From positions 30,356 to 39,544 of the forward strand of contig CAJUCK010000011.1 of the NCBI GenBank assembly GCA_910585395.1: 9,189 nt of DNA. Reading direction: 5' to 3'. Origin of the DNA: an uncultured Lachnospiraceae bacterium (lineage in GTDB: Bacteria; Bacillota; Clostridia; Lachnospirales; Lachnospiraceae). The notes beneath the pieces are model-generated. The model was given only the letters and a program-made list of their open reading frames with translations, ran no database searches and was not told where the DNA came from. This document shows, one piece after another, positions 5,935 to 9,189 of this stretch. The translations under genes were made by a program, and so were the position numbers. Each line of letters opens with the position of its first letter. The stretch's first letter is position 1.

Positions 5935-6391
5935 CAAGATTAAATACTATTTGTATAAGACTGTTTCAGAAGGAACAGGAAAAAGTGCCAAGGTTGAAGG
6001 GTATTCCATGGGAGGCAAGACAGGAACTGCCGAGAAAGGCAACCGTGAAGAAGATAAATATGTGGTTTCTTTTATAGGGTTTGCGCCAGTGGAAGAGCCT
6101 CAGGTATTGGTTTATGTGGTGATTGATGAGGCAAATGTCGCAGAGGAAGATCAGAGCAGCGCTCTTGCCACTGCCTTGGCAAAGAAAATATTTACAGAAA
6201 TTCTTCCTTATATTAATGTATTTCAGGATGAGGGAGTGGTTACGCCAGAAGATGGAACTGCAGGGCACGAAGATGAGGACCAGCAGGAAGGAGTTTCAGA
6301 TGGAACGCCAAACGCCATGCCAAACGGTGGGGAGGGGACTTCTCAGGAGCCGGAGGATCTGGCAGGAAGAGCAGAGTTTTCGGAACCCTGA
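5888..6391 (+). pseudogene. Class B penicillin-binding protein, 3' portion in shifted frame
   Basis: This is the C-terminal remainder of the PBP above, in frame +1 relative to it. From about 5888 it reads METTPLKQTISRQTSDKIKY, then the EGTGKSAKVEGYSMGGKTGTAEK block with the KTG motif at 6017-6025, then KYVVSFIGFAPVEEPQVLVYVVIDE and the closing ILPYINVF. An acidic, Gly/Pro-rich tail of about 50 residues follows; there is no PASTA domain. Compared with the intact PBP next door, about 39 residues are missing between the FGQ and TSxx landmarks, and the frame change implies a deletion of 3n+2 bases, near 116 or 119. Reading upstream in this frame to 5732 gives no PBP-like sequence and no RBS, so it is not an independent gene. 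A sequencing or assembly error remains possible. Confidence 0.8.
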
Positions 6392-6427
6392 TAAAGATTA
6401 CAGCCACTAAAATCATAAAAAGTACAT

Positions 6428-6478
6428 AACCTCATAAAAACCGTAATAGATTGTAGTAACAGCTTTTGTGAGGTTTTT
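6428..6478 (+). promoter_or_regulatory. Hairpin covering the RBS of the second PBP (terminator-like)
   Basis: AACCTCATAAAA (6428-6439) pairs at all 12 positions, with one G-U, with TTTTGTGAGGTT (6464-6475). A 24-nt loop separates the arms. The right arm contains GTGAGG (6468-6473), the only Shine-Dalgarno candidate for the ATG at 6481, and runs straight into five T (6474-6478). The same structure could therefore hide the RBS or end transcription arriving from the first PBP. The surrounding gap (6392-6480) is AT-rich with no convincing promoter. Confidence 0.5.
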
Positions 6479-6480
6479 GG

Positions 6481-8307
6481 ATGATTCGGAACAAGACATA
6501 TAACCGAAAAAAAATATTGATTATTTTTACAGTGGTTACATTGGTTCTGGCGCTGCTGGCGGGCAGGCTTATTTATCTTATGGTGTTCTGTTCAGAATAT
6601 TATGGGAAAAAGGCAGAGGATCTGCATGAGAGAGAACGCGATATCAAGGCGGCAAGAGGTAAAATTATTGATGCCTCTGGAACAGTCCTTGCAACCAACC
6701 GCACAGTCTGCACCATTTCTGTGATTCATAGTCAGGTGAAGGAACCGGAAAAGGTCATTGAGGTTTTGACCAAAGAATTGGAAATGGATGAGAAAACAGT
6801 CAGAAAACGGGTAGAAAAAGTAAGCTCTATTGAGAGAGTCAAATCGAATGTTGACAAGGAAACAGGAGACAGAGTCCGCAATTACAGGCTTGAGGGCGTA
6901 AAAGTGGATGAAGATTACAAGCGTTATTATCCTTATGACACACTGGCTTCCAAAGTACTGGGCTTTACAGGAGGGGATAATCAGGGGATTATTGGGCTGG
7001 AGGTGATTTATGAAAATTACTTAAAAGGAACCAACGGCAAAATACTGACTCTGACTGACGCCAGAGGAGTGGAGATAGAAAATGCAGGAGAACGGCGGCA
7101 GGAGCCGGTAGATGGAAATAACCTGCATATCAGTCTGGACTATAATATTCAGATGTATTGTGAACAGGCAGCCAAAAAGGCTTTAGAGGCGAAATCGGCA
7201 GACAGTGTGTCTGTAATTGTTATGAATCCTCAGAATGGGGAAATTATGGCGATGGTAAATGTGCCGGAATTTAATTTGAATGACCCATTTACTCTGATTA
7301 CAGAACCAGAGAAGGAATCAGAGAAAGAGACGGAAGAAAGCAAGGAAACTGCCGCATCTGATAATGAACATAAGCAGGAGCTTCTCAACCAAATGTGGAG
7401 GAACCAATGCATTAACGATACTTATGAACCAGGTTCGGTGTTTAAAATTATCACCACAGCTTCTGCATTTGAAGAGGGAGTTGTGTCTTTGAAAGATAAT
7501 TTTTTCTGTCCTGGTTATAAAATGGTGGAAGACAGAAGAATCCACTGCCATAAACGTACTGGTCATGGCGCAGAAGATTTTACGCAGGGGATTATGAATT
7601 CTTGTAATCCGGTGTTTATTGAATTGGGAATGCGTCTGGGAACAGATAATTTTTACAAATACTTTAAACAGTTCGGGCTGTTGGAGCGCACAGGCATAGA
7701 TCTTCCAGGAGAAGCAATGACTATTATGCATGACAAGAAAAATGTAGGTCCGGTGGAGCTGGCTACTGTTTCTTTTGGACAGTCTTTTCAGATTACGCCT
7801 GTTCAGCTTGCAACCACAGTTTCTTCTCTTGTAAATGGGGGGAACCGGATCACGCCTCATTTTGGAGTTTCCGTGAAAGATGATGAGGGAGAACTGGTGG
7901 AGACGCTGCAGTATCCAGTGCAGGAAGGCATTGTCAGCGGCGAAACTTCTCAGATATTGCGCAGTGTATTGGAGAAAGTGGTGTCAGAGGGAAGCGGGAA
8001 GCGTGCAAAAATAGAGGGATTTTCCATCGGGGGCAAAACAGCTACTTCTCAGACACTGCCTCGAAGCGCCAATAAATATATTTCCTCTTTTTTGGGATTT
8101 GCTCCGGCAGAAAATCCTCAGGTTCTTGCTCTGGCTATCATCAATAATCCCCAGGGGATCTATTATGGCGGAACCATTGCTGCCCCAGTGGTGAAAGAAA
8201 TTTTTTCCAATATACTTCCATATCTTGGAATTGAGAGGGATGAGACAGCAGTGAAACAGGAAGAATCTGAAAATTCACAGCAGGACCAGGCAGCTGTAAC
8301 AGAATAG
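6481..8307 (+). CDS. Class B penicillin-binding protein (FtsI/SpoVD-like), intact
   Basis: This 608-aa peptidoglycan transpeptidase has one membrane anchor (residues about 12-34), a PBP dimerisation domain (about 50-220, with LASKVLGFTGGDNQGIIGLE) and a transpeptidase domain. SxxK is S319-V-F-K322 (in YEPGSVFK) and SxN is S374-C-N376. The third motif is K519-T520-A521, so the usual KTG glycine is alanine. The segment FGQSFQITPVQLATTVSSLVNGG, missing from the neighbouring PBP, is present here. A charged Glu/Ser-rich insert (about 277-303) precedes the active serine, and an acidic tail without PASTA domains ends the protein. It crosslinks septal or spore peptidoglycan, probably with a SEDS partner downstream of the window. 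The start is ATG 6481 with GAGG 7 nt upstream inside a hairpin. Whether it is the vegetative FtsI or the sporulation SpoVD cannot be decided from the sequence. Confidence 0.93.
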   Translation: MIRNKTYNRKKILIIFTVVTLVLALLAGRLIYLMVFCSEYYGKKAEDLHERERDIKAARGKIIDASGTVLATNRTVCTISVIHSQVKEPEKVIEVLTKELEMDEKTVRKRVEKVSSIERVKSNVDKETGDRVRNYRLEGVKVDEDYKRYYPYDTLASKVLGFTGGDNQGIIGLEVIYENYLKGTNGKILTLTDARGVEIENAGERRQEPVDGNNLHISLDYNIQMYCEQAAKKALEAKSADSVSVIVMNPQNGEIMAMVNVPEFNLNDPFTLITEPEKESEKETEESKETAASDNEHKQELLNQMWRNQCINDTYEPGSVFKIITTASAFEEGVVSLKDNFFCPGYKMVEDRRIHCHKRTGHGAEDFTQGIMNSCNPVFIELGMRLGTDNFYKYFKQFGLLERTGIDLPGEAMTIMHDKKNVGPVELATVSFGQSFQITPVQLATTVSSLVNGGNRITPHFGVSVKDDEGELVETLQYPVQEGIVSGETSQILRSVLEKVVSEGSGKRAKIEGFSIGGKTATSQTLPRSANKYISSFLGFAPAENPQVLALAIINNPQGIYYGGTIAAPVVKEIFSNILPYLGIERDETAVKQEESENSQQDQAAVTE

Positions 8308-8334
8308 GGAAAGATCAGGCTCCCAAAGTAATGG

Positions 8335-8371
8335 TTGACGTGGGATGATGAGAATGGCATACTATAGTATG
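8335..8371 (+). promoter_or_regulatory. Possible internal promoter and palindromic operator before mraY
   Basis: TTGACG (8335-8340, 5 of 6 matches) is followed after 17 bp by CATACT (8358-8363, 4 of 6) as a -10. This -10 lies within a perfect 14-bp palindrome, CATACTATAGTATG (8358-8371), where a bound repressor would block polymerase. TATAGT (8363-8368) is a better -10 but its spacing of 22 bp is too long. The gap 8308-8422 has no terminator, so mraY can also be read from upstream. Confidence 0.4.
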
Positions 8372-8422
8372 AAAAAAGAAAGATACAAAGCATAAAACAA
8401 TGTAGAAACAAGAGGTGTAAAA

Positions 8423-9189
8423 ATGTCACAGCGAATAATAATTCCGGTATTAATTGCATTTGCAATTACCGCAGTGTTAGGACCGGTGGTGATTCCGGTT
8501 TTAAGAAAATTAAAAGTAGGACAGACAGAACGGGAAGAATTGAAATCTCATTTGAAAAAGACAGGAACCCCTACAATGGGAGGACTGATGATATTAGCAG
8601 GAATTATTGTCACTTCAGTTATTTATATCAGGGATTATCCGGCGATTATGCCTGTTTTGTTTGTGACGGTAGGTTTTGGAATTATTGGTTTTCTGGATGA
8701 TTACCTGAAAGTGGTGCTGCGAAGGTCAGACGGCCTTCTGCCCTGGCAGAAGATGCTGGGACAAATTTTAGTTACTGGGATTTTTGTTTTCTACATGGTC
8801 AGGTATACAGATATTTCCACTAAAATGCTGATTCCGTTTACCGGAGGATTTGAACATGGAATTTACCTGGATTTAGGCTGGCTTGCAATACCAGTAATGT
8901 TTCTTGCGATTATTGGAACCGTGAACGGAGCAAATTTTACAGATGGCCTGGATGGCCTCGCATCCAGTGTTACCGTACTGATCGCAACCTTTTTCTCTGT
9001 GGTTGCTATTGGAACGGGAAGCGGCATAGAACCTATTACCTGTGCGGTTGCTGGAGCTCTGCTGGGCTTTTTATTGTTTAATGTTTATCCGGCGAGTGTT
9101 TTTATGGGAGATACCGGTTCTCTTGCCCTGGGTGGATTTGTGGCGTCTACAGCGTATATGCTGCAAATGCCGATATTTATTCTGATCGT
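8423..9189 (+). CDS. mraY: Phospho-N-acetylmuramoyl-pentapeptide-transferase MraY (3' end outside window)
   Basis: The first 255 residues of MraY are present. This polytopic membrane enzyme transfers phospho-MurNAc-pentapeptide from the UDP precursor to undecaprenyl phosphate, making lipid I. Recognisable blocks are HLKKTGTPTMGG (43-54), IGFLDDYLKV (88-97) with the Mg-linked D92/D93, NGANFTDGLDGLA (168-180) with D174 and D177, and FMGDTGSLALGG (227-238) with D230. Several hydrophobic spans alternate with these cytoplasmic motifs. The family is about 320 aa, so roughly a fifth, including the HHH loop region, lies beyond the window. The frame is open to base 9189. The start has AGAGGTG (8411-8417) 5 nt before ATG. 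It follows the two PBPs in the dcw order, with a 115-nt gap that may carry its own promoter. Confidence 0.96.
   Translation, partial: MSQRIIIPVLIAFAITAVLGPVVIPVLRKLKVGQTEREELKSHLKKTGTPTMGGLMILAGIIVTSVIYIRDYPAIMPVLFVTVGFGIIGFLDDYLKVVLRRSDGLLPWQKMLGQILVTGIFVFYMVRYTDISTKMLIPFTGGFEHGIYLDLGWLAIPVMFLAIIGTVNGANFTDGLDGLASSVTVLIATFFSVVAIGTGSGIEPITCAVAGALLGFLLFNVYPASVFMGDTGSLALGGFVASTAYMLQMPIFILI

Noticed and set aside
5880..5935. Programmed frameshift joining the two PBP parts
   Set aside because: The needed shift is +1, I see no recognised slippery site at the junction, and about 39 family residues would still be missing, so a deletion fits better.
5137..5937. 266-aa open frame on the minus strand
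   Set aside because: It lies antisense to clear PBP coding sequence, shows no domain or RBS, and reads as low-information hydrophobic antisense sequence.

Overview
The window is about 9.2 kb of moderately AT-rich chromosomal DNA from an endospore-forming Firmicute. It is most likely a member of the Clostridia, probably Lachnospiraceae. That placement rests on the gene content (a divergent ThrS, tandem-domain DUF1540 protein, Spo0E-like protein, Spo0A-type boxes, and mraZ-rsmH-ftsL followed by two tandem class B PBPs and mraY) and on strong AGGAGG/GGTGAT-type ribosome binding sites. It was not checked against any database. Every gene I support is on the + strand.

Region 1 (1-2280) is a run of small, apparently separate units. 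It starts with the 3' end of thrS, closed by a hairpin terminator. Next comes a 105-aa cysteine-rich protein with two DUF1540 repeats, followed by another hairpin. A 200-aa Zn-dependent phospholipase C-like protein then has its own promoter and a structured leader. Last is a 59-aa Spo0E-family protein preceded by Spo0A-box-like sequences and ended by a strong intrinsic terminator (2249-2279).

Region 2 (2281-9189) is the start of the division and cell wall (dcw) cluster. A promoter leads into a striking array of GTGG repeats with 10-12 bp spacing, the expected operator for MraZ. Then follow mraZ, rsmH (mraW), ftsL, a class B PBP, a second class B PBP, and mraY, which runs off the window. MraZ is the likely autoregulator. 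RsmH methylates 16S rRNA. FtsL and the PBPs build septal (or spore) peptidoglycan, and MraY makes lipid I to feed them.

The main anomaly is the first PBP (about 4495-6391). It appears broken by a single out-of-frame deletion near position 5888 that removes roughly 39 codons between the SxN and KTG motifs, so its catalytic motifs now lie in two frames. The second PBP is intact, but its KTG motif reads KTA and its ribosome binding site lies inside a 12-bp hairpin stem. I found no unknown multi-gene system. The points of interest are this lesion and several regulatory structures.
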